NCBI GenBank assembly: GCA_016280855.1
Contig: JAEEHP010000060.1
Location: 1-64,000 of the forward strand
Length of the DNA: 64,000 bases
Direction: 5' to 3'
DNA from: Bacteroidaceae bacterium
GTDB taxonomy: Bacteria > Bacteroidota > Bacteroidia > Bacteroidales > Bacteroidaceae
The position numbers and the translations under genes are program-made. Below are positions 32,293-41,691 of this stretch, one piece after another (the first letter of the stretch is position 1; the number at the start of each line of letters is the position of its first letter). The notes below the pieces were generated by a model. It searched no databases. It was not told the DNA's origin and saw only the letters and a program-made list of their open reading frames with translations.

Positions 32293-35200
32293 ATGGCAAA
32301 GAAAGTAACCATCACAGGCACCAATCTGCTCACGACGCTCGCCCAGGCATGGGGAGGTACGGCAGACAGTGCAACCACCATCTACGGCACTCCCGTCCCT
32401 GCAGGCGCGGAATGGGGTGTCAACAAGGCAGAGGTAGAGCGCTTCATCAAGTCGGTGCTCTCCTCGCTTGGAACGACCAAGGCAGGCGATTTTCGCTGGC
32501 ACAGACCTTCGGACAGCAATTACTTCTACCTCCTGCTGTTCGCCACGAAGGGCGATGCCGAAGAGTGGGATGCCGACAACACCTTGGAGAACTACATCGC
32601 AAGGCGGCAGCTCCCCATCTCGGCGGTGCAGTCCGATTCCTACGTCGCACAGCTGAGGACGTCACGCTCGACCTCTACGCAGTACCTCATGAAGGACGGC
32701 GACAGCTTTGAAGTACCTTTGCGCTTCAATGCCATCTACATCAACGGTATGATGAGCACGCAGGAGTACATCTCGGCTTACGGCGTGCTGACCGTGGAGC
32801 GCAGTGTCAACGGAACGACCTACACCGAGGTCAGCCGTCAGACCATCTCGGCCTCGATGGACGATGAAGGCTTCCCCATCACGCTCGACTTGAAGGGCTT
32901 GCTCGTAGAGGGCAGCGCGAACTATATCCGCCTGCGTGCCAGCTACGACAACAACGGCGATACGATTACCTCTACGCCGCTCATCCTCACCATCAACTCC
33001 GTGTCGCTCGCCTTGGAGATGTCAACGGCATGGCACGAGCCGATGATCAATCCCTCGGCGCTCGCCCTGCAATACACCGTAAGAGGTTCCGTACAGCGCA
33101 CGCTCCACTTGAAGGTGACGGGGAGTCTCGGAACGTATGAGACCTCGCAGAGCCTCACGGCAGCGCAGACCACCGCATCCTTCTCCCTGCCCGAGGTGTC
33201 GGCCTACGGACTGCTCACCCACGGCGTGAAGACCTGCGAGGCTTGGCTGTCGGCGGGCAACTCCACCGTAGGAGAGCTGGAGAGCGTGCATCTCGCTACG
33301 CAGGTCATGGTCGTAAAGACCAACGATGAACACGTCATGGAGCCGCGACTGCTCATCCAGCAGACGTTAACGAAGGTGGGCGACGAAGAACTGCTGTCCA
33401 CCGAGAACTTCGTCCAGTCGCAGCTGTTGCGCTATGCCGTCTATTCCCCTGCACGGGTCGGCGACGTGGTGGCAAACACAGGGCCTGCGATACCGATGTC
33501 ATTCCTCCTTACCAATTCGGCAAGCAGCATCATCACCGTGCCTCAGACCGCCTACGCCAATATCTTCGCCAGCCCTGCGCCCGGTACGGTGTACCCCTTG
33601 AACGTGACGGTAGAGATCGAGGCAGACGGCGAAGCCTTAGCGGCTTTCCTACATGCTACGCGAGCAGACGGCACGATAGACTTCCTGCTCGAGAGCACGG
33701 GCAGCGGCAACATATATGTCCGCGTCGATAATACGGGCGGCTTCCAGCCCACGGCGGGAGCCACTTTCCTCTTGAATCCCAAGCAGCGCAGCAATGACGA
33801 GGCCAACCCGAAGACCATCGTTAACGCCAAGAATACGTCTGCCGTAGTCGCTTCGACATGGGACAACTTCCGATTAGGTACGGAGGATGGCTATGTCAAG
33901 GATGAAAGCGGCGAAGCCTGCCTCCGCGTGCCTGCCGGCAGGACGTTGAAGATAGGCTACAACCCTCTCGCCTTGCTGCACAGCAGCCCCAATCAGTCGC
34001 TGACCATCGAACTTGACGTATGCGTGAGGAACGTCACCAACGAGGATGACCCCATCCTGCGCCTCGCCGAACTGGTCGGCTCGACATGGCTGGGCTTGCG
34101 TATGCGTCCCATGACGGGCTTCTTCACGACAGATTCATGGAACAAGGATGAGGAATGTGATTTCCGCTGGCAGGAAGACGTGCGTACTCACATCGCCGTC
34201 AATATCGTCAATGCCGTCTATCCGAATGCCCACGGCGACGCCCTCACGACCGCCGAGAAGGCGGCAGCGGCACAAGGCTCGTTCCCGCTGGTACGCGTCA
34301 TCATAAACGGCGTCATCGTCCGCGAGCTTGTCTATACCCCAGGAGTGGATGAGTTCTGCACACGGGATGTGCAAATCGACCCTGAGACGGGCGAGATAAC
34401 GGGCGGCTTCGTCATAGGACAGGACGGCGCAGACATCGACATCTACGGCATCCGCGTCTTCGAGCGTAACTCGCTCACCGCAGAGCAGATCCTTCAGGAC
34501 TACCTCTCCACACTCCCCGACAGCGACAAGAAGCGCGAAATCAAGGCGCTCAACGCCATCATAGACCCGCAGACGGGGCTTATCGGCCTTGACTACATCA
34601 CGGGCGAAGGTGCCGTGACGGGCATCAAGAAGAACGTCCTCCTATGGCATGGCAACGAGCCGTATCATGAGAATGCTCACAAGAACGAGACGGGATGGAT
34701 CGAGGTGTGGCGCTACGACCAGCAGGGCAACTATCTACCAGAGCTGTCGGGAACGATATGCAGGGAAACGAAGAGCATACCGCAGAAGGCGCAGGGTACG
34801 ACGGCCAAGACGTACTACTACCACAATATACAGATTAAGATTAACGACGCGGTTGGCAATATCACCATCAGTCCCTCAGACCTTCACAGCTCCATCACCG
34901 CCGAATGGGACGGCAGCTACGAGTGGATGGACGGCGACACGCCAACGGGCGAGGTCGGAGCATGGAGCATCAAGGGTGGCTACCTCGGCAAGAACTTCCC
35001 GCTGTCCACGGAGAGCGCAGTACGCTATCACGGCACGGCAACCTCCATCATCGTCCCAGACGGATGGATCGACGGCAACGGCAAGTATCGTGGCCGCGGC
35101 TATCAGGTGGCGGCAGGCATTCCCATGGCGCAGAAGCTGGTCAACAAGATTAACTACGCCTCCTCGATGCAGAGTCACCTTATCGGCATCAACTGGCTCT

Positions 35201-38200
35201 ATAACGAGCTGCACACCATCATCTGCGGCGAGAACACCTGTCAGTCGGCCGTCGATGGTGCGGTTGTTGCCAAGCATACCGAGCCGTTCCTGTTCTTCAC
35301 GCAGGTGGAGGGCGGTACGCGAGCCGTGTTCCGTGGTCCTTGCGCCTTCGGTGCGGGCAAGATGGATAAGCCGTCGTGGGGCTATGTCAAGTCGGCTCAT
35401 CCCGATTTCTGCATGATCGAGGGCGCGGACAACGACAAGCCACTCACCGATATGCGTATTCCGTGGGACGATGTGGCTCACGGCAGTCAGCCCGCCAAGG
35501 TGTTCTACGACCCATCGGAGGAAGCGTTCTACGCTCGCACAGCCAGTGGCGGCACGGAGAAATGTATCGACTGGGACGGAGGCGCAACGGATGATGAAGG
35601 CTACCCCAAGGCGGCTATCGTCAACTATATCCGTGCGGCATGGAATTTCCTGTATATGCACGCGCCCCGCATACGCCACTACAACGGCACGCTGGCCGAG
35701 TTCCTTGTGGATGCCGACTACGCCAGCCGCAGCATCTCAACAGCAACTCCCGAAGAGCGCGAGCGCATCGAGCAGGCTCAGGCGCGCGTCAAGACGGCTA
35801 ACAAGTACTGGTGCCGTGCGGAAGGCACTACGGCAAGCGGCGACTTCATCCTCAAACGCTACGACTTCGCCGACGGCGAATGGGTGGACGCAGGGCTGTG
35901 GGACGGCACGGCATACGGAGTCATCGATGTCCGCTACGGCCTCATGGCCAACGGAGTGTATGTCGGCGATGAGAACGACCCATACGGCGGCGCATTGGCA
36001 GCGGCATGGGCGGCACTCACGGAAGGCCAGAAGAACCAAAGCGATGTCGTCAACAAGGCCGTCATCGATGCCATCGTAGCGCACGCACGGACGAATATAG
36101 GTTCTCATTTCAAGGTTATCTCCTTGAAGTTCCACTACGCCTTCCAGAACCACTTCATCGCAGGAACGGACAACTGCTCGAAGAATACCTACTACGTCCT
36201 TGATCCTGTGACGCACCTCTTCGAGATGCATCAAGACGATGTTGACACTACGCTGGCCACCGACAACAGCGGTCTCCAGTCGAAACCGTATTTCCTTGAC
36301 CGCATGCACCCGTTCACGGGAAGCCGTGCCGCTGAGGAATCCATGAGCAAGGCCGAAGACCTCACGCCCGACAACTGCGCCTATGAAGGGTTCTACAACG
36401 TCCTCTTCGACCTCTGCGAGCTGATGTGGGAGGGAACGGGCGACCTCCAGAGCATGATGCGCGACATCTTCTCGCACATGGCATCGCTCTCGGGCGGCAT
36501 CGGTTCCTCGGACAGCGCCACGATGGGCGGCGTATGGAAAGCCTTGAACCGCTACATCTTCGACATACAGCGCTACTTCCCGCAGACCGTGTTCAACGAA
36601 GCGGCACGCATACGCTATGAGTTGCCTGAGCTGATAGGTTTCCTCTCAGACATTCGTAACATACACCCCATCGTGCAGAGCATGGGTGACCAGCTGCAGG
36701 CCGAGCTTCAGTTTATGAAGCGTCGCTTGGTGTATATGGCCTCCTATGCCGCCTTCGGCGAGTTCTCGCCAACGGGTATGCGCAACGGCCTCACAGGCCT
36801 CGCCGAGGCTACCGATTCGTTCGGTATGCAGAAGTATGCGCTGCCTGGCTCATCGTCGCCGTCGGCCTATGTGTTCCACCTCGTGCCTCACCAGTGGATA
36901 TATCCTACGGGAGGCCGTGAGACGAACAACCTCATCAACCCTCACGTCCGCGTAGCACCAGGAGCCACGAATATGCCCAACGGCTATTTCGAGATGAACA
37001 TAGACCCAGGTCAGGCCTCCGACCTCGGTGTGAACGTATTCGGACTGAACTATTACCGCGAGCTTGGCAACGTCGGCGATATGGTGGCCAATAACGGCGT
37101 AGGAACGTACACCTTGAATGGTCGCCGTCTGACGAAATTCGAAGCCGTGCCGACCATCTTCTACACCGAAGACCACCTGCCTGCCTTCCGAGTGGGTAAT
37201 ATCACCATCGGAACGGCTACGCGCCTGAAGGAGTTCAACGTCAAGGGAGCCGTCATAGGCACGGGAACGCTCGACCTCAGAGCCTTGTCCTTGGCACAGA
37301 CGATAGACCTCCGCGAGACGAAGATTACGCAGGTGCGCGTCCCAGAGACCTCGACCATCACCACCTTGAAGCTGCCCGCTTCGCTCACCGCCATCTCCCT
37401 CACGGCACAGCCCAACCTATCGGCACTGACCTTCGAGGGCTACGGCGTACTGACACAAGCTACCGTCACGGGCTCTCCCATGCTCGGCACTTCGCTTCGC
37501 GGCCATGTCCTCAGTATGATGAGTGCAGGGGCGGGCATGACGCTGCTGAACCTCGATAACATCTACTGGCTCGAACAGGCCGTAGAGGCCAACGTGATAC
37601 GCTGGCTCCTCAGCATCGGCGACACGGGCGTATGTCTCCTGCAGGGGCGTATTGCAGTCGTGAACGGGAGCGACGGGCTGCTCACCTTCGACGATACATG
37701 CCGCCTCATAGAGCGCTATGGTAACGTCCGCAATGTTGACAACCCGCTTTATGTCAGCTTCCCAGGCACGCCAATCTCAGCGGCCAATATGAGCATCGAG
37801 GGTAAGAAGTACATCAACACCGATTCGGCATCAGAGGGCTACGACCTCGACGTGAACCAGTGCTTCGGCGGATTAAGGATGATGGTCAACTCGGGCAACG
37901 ATGTCGGTGTAGCCGTCAACGGCGCAGGCAAGCAAGTTCCCAACGTGGTGTGGGAGCTGACGGATGATGTAACGGGCGTCTACGCCGAGTTCGCAGACCC
38001 GTACTCGCCCGTTCTGCACTTCATACAAATAGGATCGGCCGTAAGGGGCATCACCTTGAACGTCAAGGCCACCTTGACCAACACCAGCGGCGAGACGCGC
38101 GTAGTGACGAAGAAGATTGGCTTGTGGAACCGTATTCCCGAAGTGGGCGACTACGCATGGACAGACGGCCAATTTGATAATCAGAATGACCCATCGAAGC

Positions 38201-39330
38201 AACTGGCGGGTATGGTCATCCGCAAGGAGGCCGTCTATGAAGGTGACACCGTGGTAGCCTACAAGCTAACCATCCTCAGCCCGCTCGACCCCACGTTCCC
38301 GACGAGCCAAGTGGTCAGCGGTTCGGAAAGCTCATGGGGGCCATATCCCGTAGCAGGAGCCAATGGATTCTCGGACGCCAAGACAGACGGCGTATATAAC
38401 GACTCCACGCTTGAAGCCATACGCCAGGCCGTACAGACATGGCAGAAGCCGGAAGGTGTCTCATACGCCACGACGACAACGTTCCTCACCGACATCTTCG
38501 ACCAGCCCCTGCAGAACATCACCGATTCTGGCTACCTCCGCAGGGATGCGGAAGCAGTGGAGGCAGCGGGTGGCGGAATAGCCATGCAGGATGCCAACAA
38601 TGCGGAGAACGGAGGCTACAACACCGACGTCCCGAACAGCGTCAAGAACTTCGCAACGGAGGAAGAAAACATCATCCTCATGTCATACGCTGACACCGTG
38701 CTTGGTGCCGTCTATTCAGCCTTGGGTATCACGCAGCAGGACTTCGCTTCGATACAGGCGACGGGCGGCTGCACGTCTTCGGGCATTCCCCTCACCACCT
38801 ACGGCTTGTTCCAGATCGCCGAATTGGTCGTATCGAGGGCGCAGGCGGCTGAGGTCACCTATCCATACCTGTATCGTCAGCTGCTGTTCATGGCGGCTCG
38901 CAGATGTCACGTATGGTCGCCCTCCGACATCGAAGGCTTAGGCATCACGGAAGACAACCTGCACGAGAGCTACCGACGCGGCAAATGGATGCTGCCGTCA
39001 AGCGGAATCCTGTCGCGTATCTTCAATTTCATGGCCAACAGCCGTGCGCAATACAACGAATCGTCGGCTCCATCCTCGGATTATGCAGAGCAGAGCGAGG
39101 GCGGTCTTGCGCCTAACGTCTCTCTCGAATCGCAGAAGCCGCTGTTCGCCAACGCAATAGCAAGAGGCCGCAACATTCCCATCTCGGCCGGCAGCTACCA
39201 CTGGAGTTCGACTGAGTGCAACCGCAACTACGCGAGGTTCGTGAACTTCAACAATGGTATCGCGAACTACAACTACAAGTACGTCGGGTACGTTGTTCGG
39301 CCTGTGGCAGCATTCACCTTTGTCCCGTAG
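32293..39330 (+). CDS. Giant receptor-binding tail fibre / DGR variable protein VP2
   Basis: The 2345-residue protein is the largest in the window. Its N-terminal half is beta-rich with repeated Ig/lamin-G-like stretches and probably binds the tip. A leucine-rich, BspA-like region lies near residues 1639-1730 (LDLRALSLAQTIDLRET and neighbours). The C-terminus (about 2300-2340) is the variable repeat, with GSYHWSSTE opening and VVRPVAAF ending, in the C-type-lectin-like fold used by DGR targets. The fibre would present this domain to the host surface, so DGR mutagenesis would change host tropism. The VP2-avd-TR-RT order at its 3' side is classic. Confidence 0.88.
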   Translation: MAKKVTITGTNLLTTLAQAWGGTADSATTIYGTPVPAGAEWGVNKAEVERFIKSVLSSLGTTKAGDFRWHRPSDSNYFYLLLFATKGDAEEWDADNTLENYIARRQLPISAVQSDSYVAQLRTSRSTSTQYLMKDGDSFEVPLRFNAIYINGMMSTQEYISAYGVLTVERSVNGTTYTEVSRQTISASMDDEGFPITLDLKGLLVEGSANYIRLRASYDNNGDTITSTPLILTINSVSLALEMSTAWHEPMINPSALALQYTVRGSVQRTLHLKVTGSLGTYETSQSLTAAQTTASFSLPEVSAYGLLTHGVKTCEAWLSAGNSTVGELESVHLATQVMVVKTNDEHVMEPRLLIQQTLTKVGDEELLSTENFVQSQLLRYAVYSPARVGDVVANTGPAIPMSFLLTNSASSIITVPQTAYANIFASPAPGTVYPLNVTVEIEADGEALAAFLHATRADGTIDFLLESTGSGNIYVRVDNTGGFQPTAGATFLLNPKQRSNDEANPKTIVNAKNTSAVVASTWDNFRLGTEDGYVKDESGEACLRVPAGRTLKIGYNPLALLHSSPNQSLTIELDVCVRNVTNEDDPILRLAELVGSTWLGLRMRPMTGFFTTDSWNKDEECDFRWQEDVRTHIAVNIVNAVYPNAHGDALTTAEKAAAAQGSFPLVRVIINGVIVRELVYTPGVDEFCTRDVQIDPETGEITGGFVIGQDGADIDIYGIRVFERNSLTAEQILQDYLSTLPDSDKKREIKALNAIIDPQTGLIGLDYITGEGAVTGIKKNVLLWHGNEPYHENAHKNETGWIEVWRYDQQGNYLPELSGTICRETKSIPQKAQGTTAKTYYYHNIQIKINDAVGNITISPSDLHSSITAEWDGSYEWMDGDTPTGEVGAWSIKGGYLGKNFPLSTESAVRYHGTATSIIVPDGWIDGNGKYRGRGYQVAAGIPMAQKLVNKINYASSMQSHLIGINWLYNELHTIICGENTCQSAVDGAVVAKHTEPFLFFTQVEGGTRAVFRGPCAFGAGKMDKPSWGYVKSAHPDFCMIEGADNDKPLTDMRIPWDDVAHGSQPAKVFYDPSEEAFYARTASGGTEKCIDWDGGATDDEGYPKAAIVNYIRAAWNFLYMHAPRIRHYNGTLAEFLVDADYASRSISTATPEERERIEQAQARVKTANKYWCRAEGTTASGDFILKRYDFADGEWVDAGLWDGTAYGVIDVRYGLMANGVYVGDENDPYGGALAAAWAALTEGQKNQSDVVNKAVIDAIVAHARTNIGSHFKVISLKFHYAFQNHFIAGTDNCSKNTYYVLDPVTHLFEMHQDDVDTTLATDNSGLQSKPYFLDRMHPFTGSRAAEESMSKAEDLTPDNCAYEGFYNVLFDLCELMWEGTGDLQSMMRDIFSHMASLSGGIGSSDSATMGGVWKALNRYIFDIQRYFPQTVFNEAARIRYELPELIGFLSDIRNIHPIVQSMGDQLQAELQFMKRRLVYMASYAAFGEFSPTGMRNGLTGLAEATDSFGMQKYALPGSSSPSAYVFHLVPHQWIYPTGGRETNNLINPHVRVAPGATNMPNGYFEMNIDPGQASDLGVNVFGLNYYRELGNVGDMVANNGVGTYTLNGRRLTKFEAVPTIFYTEDHLPAFRVGNITIGTATRLKEFNVKGAVIGTGTLDLRALSLAQTIDLRETKITQVRVPETSTITTLKLPASLTAISLTAQPNLSALTFEGYGVLTQATVTGSPMLGTSLRGHVLSMMSAGAGMTLLNLDNIYWLEQAVEANVIRWLLSIGDTGVCLLQGRIAVVNGSDGLLTFDDTCRLIERYGNVRNVDNPLYVSFPGTPISAANMSIEGKKYINTDSASEGYDLDVNQCFGGLRMMVNSGNDVGVAVNGAGKQVPNVVWELTDDVTGVYAEFADPYSPVLHFIQIGSAVRGITLNVKATLTNTSGETRVVTKKIGLWNRIPEVGDYAWTDGQFDNQNDPSKQLAGMVIRKEAVYEGDTVVAYKLTILSPLDPTFPTSQVVSGSESSWGPYPVAGANGFSDAKTDGVYNDSTLEAIRQAVQTWQKPEGVSYATTTTFLTDIFDQPLQNITDSGYLRRDAEAVEAAGGGIAMQDANNAENGGYNTDVPNSVKNFATEEENIILMSYADTVLGAVYSALGITQQDFASIQATGGCTSSGIPLTTYGLFQIAELVVSRAQAAEVTYPYLYRQLLFMAARRCHVWSPSDIEGLGITEDNLHESYRRGKWMLPSSGILSRIFNFMANSRAQYNESSAPSSDYAEQSEGGLAPNVSLESQKPLFANAIARGRNIPISAGSYHWSSTECNRNYARFVNFNNGIANYNYKYVGYVVRPVAAFTFVP
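39190..39312 (+). other. DGR variable repeat VR2
   Basis: This 123-nt segment aligns without gaps to the template repeat. All ten observed differences are at template adenines (A to T eight times, A to G twice, by eye), and no non-adenine difference was found. The first 27 nt and last 21 nt equal the template. At the 3' side it continues TTCA as in VR1, not CTCG as in the template. Confidence 0.95.
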
Positions 39331-39351
39331 GGACATCCCCTTTTACCTTAT

Positions 39352-39377
39352 GGCGGTGGCTCTTTTAAGACACCGCC
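39352..39377 (+). other. Hairpin/cruciform element downstream of VR2
   Basis: GGCGGTG (39352-39358) pairs with CACCGCC (39371-39377) around GCTCTTTTAAGA, whose TCTT/AAGA is palindromic. It is preceded by ATCCCCTTTTACCTTA (39335-39350), the same 16 nt as before the VR1 hairpin. Stem bases differ between the two copies, but pairing and loop are kept. A smaller TGTCCC-GTA-GGGACA hairpin sits on the VP2 stop codon (39321-39335). Confidence 0.75.
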
Positions 39378-39405
39378 TCCAATAAACCTCAAACAGCAAA
39401 GCAAT

Positions 39406-39840
39406 ATGGAAACGAACGAAGGCGTCATCATCCCACAGGAGGCCATACAGGACAGCACGGCGAAGAAGCGTGCCAAGCGCACGCTGCGCCAGCTGCCGCT
39501 GTACAGAGATATGGCCAATCTGAAATACCTGCTTGTGAAGCTCTACGACACGACACCGCGAAGATACACCAAGTACCTCGACACGGTGCTCATGACCATC
39601 TCCGAAGCCAAGAAATGCGTCGGCCTCGGTGAGTCGTCGCGAGACCAGCAGGAACGTGCGGACTACCTCTCAATGGCTCGCGTGCTTGTGGAAGATACGC
39701 ATGATGACATCACCATACTGCGGCAGCTGGAGGTGATAAGCAAACACTCGGAAAAGAAGATGAAATCCTTGGCAAAAGGCATAATAGCGCAATGTGTGGC
39801 GTGGCGCGATTATGAACGTAGTGAGGGTGCAAAATCATGA
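39406..39840 (+). CDS. avd: DGR accessory variability determinant (Avd-like)
   Basis: The 144-residue protein is basic and almost entirely helical, with four predicted helices (QLPLYRDMANLKYLLVKLYDT; YTKYLDTVLMTISEAKKCVG; ERADYLSMARVLVEDTHDDI; KMKSLAKGIIAQCVAWRDYER). This matches the four-helix barrel of Avd, which forms a pentamer, binds template RNA and partners the reverse transcriptase. It lies between VP2 and the template/RT, as in many DGRs. It ends 6 nt before the annotated RT start. Confidence 0.88.
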   Translation: METNEGVIIPQEAIQDSTAKKRAKRTLRQLPLYRDMANLKYLLVKLYDTTPRRYTKYLDTVLMTISEAKKCVGLGESSRDQQERADYLSMARVLVEDTHDDITILRQLEVISKHSEKKMKSLAKGIIAQCVAWRDYERSEGAKS

Positions 39841-39846
39841 TACGCT

Positions 39847-41247
39847 ATGATGAGCAGAGTACTACATAATCCTTTGAATGGGCGGCTCACTGCGAGGCGC
39901 AAGCCTTTCAGTTACGAAGTTGCAGAGTCGCAAATAGGCAGCTACCACTGGAGTTCGACTGAGTACAACCGCAACAACGCGAGGAACGTGAACTTCAACA
40001 ATGGTAACGCGAACAACAACAACAAGTACAACGGGAACGTTGTTCGGCCTGTGGCAGCACTCGAAGATTATCCGCCAAAGGATTTCATCTCTTCCGTGTG
40101 GGAGGCTTACTACGACTGCATGAGGGGCAAACGCCGCTCTGAGCAGGCCGTGGAATATATGCAGATCGCCAACGAGGATATACCCGTGCTCGCCGAAGAG
40201 CTGTGGACGGGCTGTTATAAGCCAGGCACGTCAACGTGCTTCCTTGTCCGCTATCCCAAGCTGCGGGAGGTCTTCGCGGCATCGTTCCGCGACAGGATAG
40301 TTCACCACTGGATATGTCTTCGTCTGAACCCGCTCTTCGAGGATCGTTTCGTGGAGCAGGGCAATGTATCGTTCAACTGCCGCAAGGGCTACGGGACGGA
40401 CAAGGCGGTGGAGTACGTAGCAGAAGGTATGAGGCGCGTCAGCGGCAACTACCGCAACAAGGCATGGGTGTTCCGTGGCGACCTCGTAGGCTTCTTCATG
40501 TCGATAGACAAGGAGAGGCTGTGGCAGCTGCTGGAGAGGTTCATCATGAGGAAGTACCACGGAGCCTGCAAGGATATTCTGCTCGCCACGACGAAGACCG
40601 TAGTCATGCACCGCCCGGAGACCGACTGCATCCTCAACTCGCCTCCTTCGTGGTGGCAGAGACTGGCCAAGAACAAATCGCTCTTCACCTCGGAGTCTGG
40701 TATGCCCATCGGCAACCTTACGACGCAGCTCTTCGCCAATTTCTATATGTCGCACTTTGTGGCCTATGTGAAATGGCTGTTCCGTCACAGGAACTACTGC
40801 TTCGCGCAGTTCGTGGATGATTTCGTCCTCGCCTGCGATGATCTCCGCTTTCTTGTTGACAGCCTACCTCGTCTGGAAAAGTTCCTGCGCGGATATCTCG
40901 TGCTAACCATGCACAAGGACAAGCGCTATCTGCAGCCTGTGAGCCACGGCGTACTCTTCGTCGGCAGCTTCATCAAGCCTGGCAGGCTGTACCTCAGCAA
41001 CAGGACCGTGGCACGCTTGAAGGAACACTGCGAGGGCTACGATAAGATGGTGTCCGGGCAGTGCGATACAATAGACCTCCAGCATATCGAGTGCACCCTT
41101 AACAGCTATCTCGGCTTCTGCAAGAGACGCAGGACGTATAAGTTCCGCAAGTCCTTGATGAGTGATAACCTCTACGACAACTTCTATGTCAAGGGACACT
41201 ACGAGAGCGTGAGACTGAAAAGAAAATACAGACCAATAACAATATAA
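39847..41247 (+). CDS. DGR reverse transcriptase with template repeat inside its ORF
   Basis: The 466-residue frame carries DGR RT hallmarks. These are VFRGDLVGFFMSIDK (motif 3, about 213-227), the DGR-specific IGNLTTQLFAN (288-298, usually SQ), and the catalytic FVDDF (322-326, YxDD in most). Residues 31-71 are an in-frame copy of the target fold (Asn-rich, GSYHWSSTE...VVRPVAAL), which is the template repeat. The true start may therefore be further on. A GTG at 40096 or an ATG at 40120 would start at VWEAYY or MRGKRR, but the RT N-terminus DFISSVWEAYY looks needed. Translation through the template is plausible because it has no stop in this frame. Confidence 0.9.
   Translation: MMSRVLHNPLNGRLTARRKPFSYEVAESQIGSYHWSSTEYNRNNARNVNFNNGNANNNNKYNGNVVRPVAALEDYPPKDFISSVWEAYYDCMRGKRRSEQAVEYMQIANEDIPVLAEELWTGCYKPGTSTCFLVRYPKLREVFAASFRDRIVHHWICLRLNPLFEDRFVEQGNVSFNCRKGYGTDKAVEYVAEGMRRVSGNYRNKAWVFRGDLVGFFMSIDKERLWQLLERFIMRKYHGACKDILLATTKTVVMHRPETDCILNSPPSWWQRLAKNKSLFTSESGMPIGNLTTQLFANFYMSHFVAYVKWLFRHRNYCFAQFVDDFVLACDDLRFLVDSLPRLEKFLRGYLVLTMHKDKRYLQPVSHGVLFVGSFIKPGRLYLSNRTVARLKEHCEGYDKMVSGQCDTIDLQHIECTLNSYLGFCKRRRTYKFRKSLMSDNLYDNFYVKGHYESVRLKRKYRPITI
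39937..40059 (+). other. DGR template repeat (TR)
   Basis: This 123-nt segment is the donor of VR1 and VR2. It is rich in AAC codons in the shared reading frame (14 AAC by eye), so most A changes yield varied amino acids and never a stop. The one AAG codon could become TAG. The TR lacks the downstream hairpin that follows the VRs, as expected of a non-recipient. It is placed inside the RT ORF instead of between genes. Confidence 0.95.
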
Positions 41248-41249
41248 CT

Positions 41250-41594
41250 ATGAGACAGATTTACGAAACCAAACCGCTGCCCTTTGAGACCGTGCGTTTC
41301 ACGGGCACCATGACAACCATCATCCGCATCGGGATCGAGGAGACTGAGGAGGGGTGGGCGTGCGAAGAGGTCTATTACGACCACAAGGAGCCGCTCACGA
41401 TGGAGAAGGACTACGCAGGCATCATCGCTGCCATAGTCCGGAGTAAGTATTCAGCCGACGACATGGAGGCAGTCATTAACAACTACCTGCTGACGAAGAC
41501 CACCCTGCACAAGGCAGAATGGAACGAGATGCAGTCATGGCGTGCGCTTGCCAAGGCCACCGCCGAAACAATCCTCACCAATGAAGAAGAGTAG
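41250..41594 (+). CDS. Unknown phage protein downstream of the RT
   Basis: This 114-residue, acidic protein has MRQIYETKPLPFETVRFTG at the start, a beta-rich first half and a C-terminal helix that reads KAEWNEMQSWRALAKATAE. It begins 2 nt after the RT stop and overlaps the following small gene. The tight junctions imply a common transcript with the DGR and lysis genes. No domain is recognised. Confidence 0.55.
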   Translation: MRQIYETKPLPFETVRFTGTMTTIIRIGIEETEEGWACEEVYYDHKEPLTMEKDYAGIIAAIVRSKYSADDMEAVINNYLLTKTTLHKAEWNEMQSWRALAKATAETILTNEEE

Positions 41595-41691
41595 CGTGTA
41601 CCTGTATTGCGGTCGCTGCCTGCTCATAGAGGAGGCTGACGGCCGGATGATAGCCCAGTGGCGCCCAGTAATAACAGATAAGACTAAATGA
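41581..41691 (+). CDS. Small Cys-containing protein (36 residues)
   Basis: An ATG at 41581 overlaps the end of the previous gene in another frame and encodes MKKSSVYLYCGRCLLIEEADG and a short tail. The YCGRC pair could bind metal or a disulfide partner. The stop TGA overlaps the next ATG (ATGA-like), giving coupling on both sides, which favours a real gene. Confidence 0.45.
   Translation: MKKSSVYLYCGRCLLIEEADGRMIAQWRPVITDKTK

Noticed and set aside
39847..40119. RT N-terminal region as a third variable protein
   Set aside because: It is the donor sequence. It lacks the downstream hairpin and motif, and it keeps template adenines (Asn codons).
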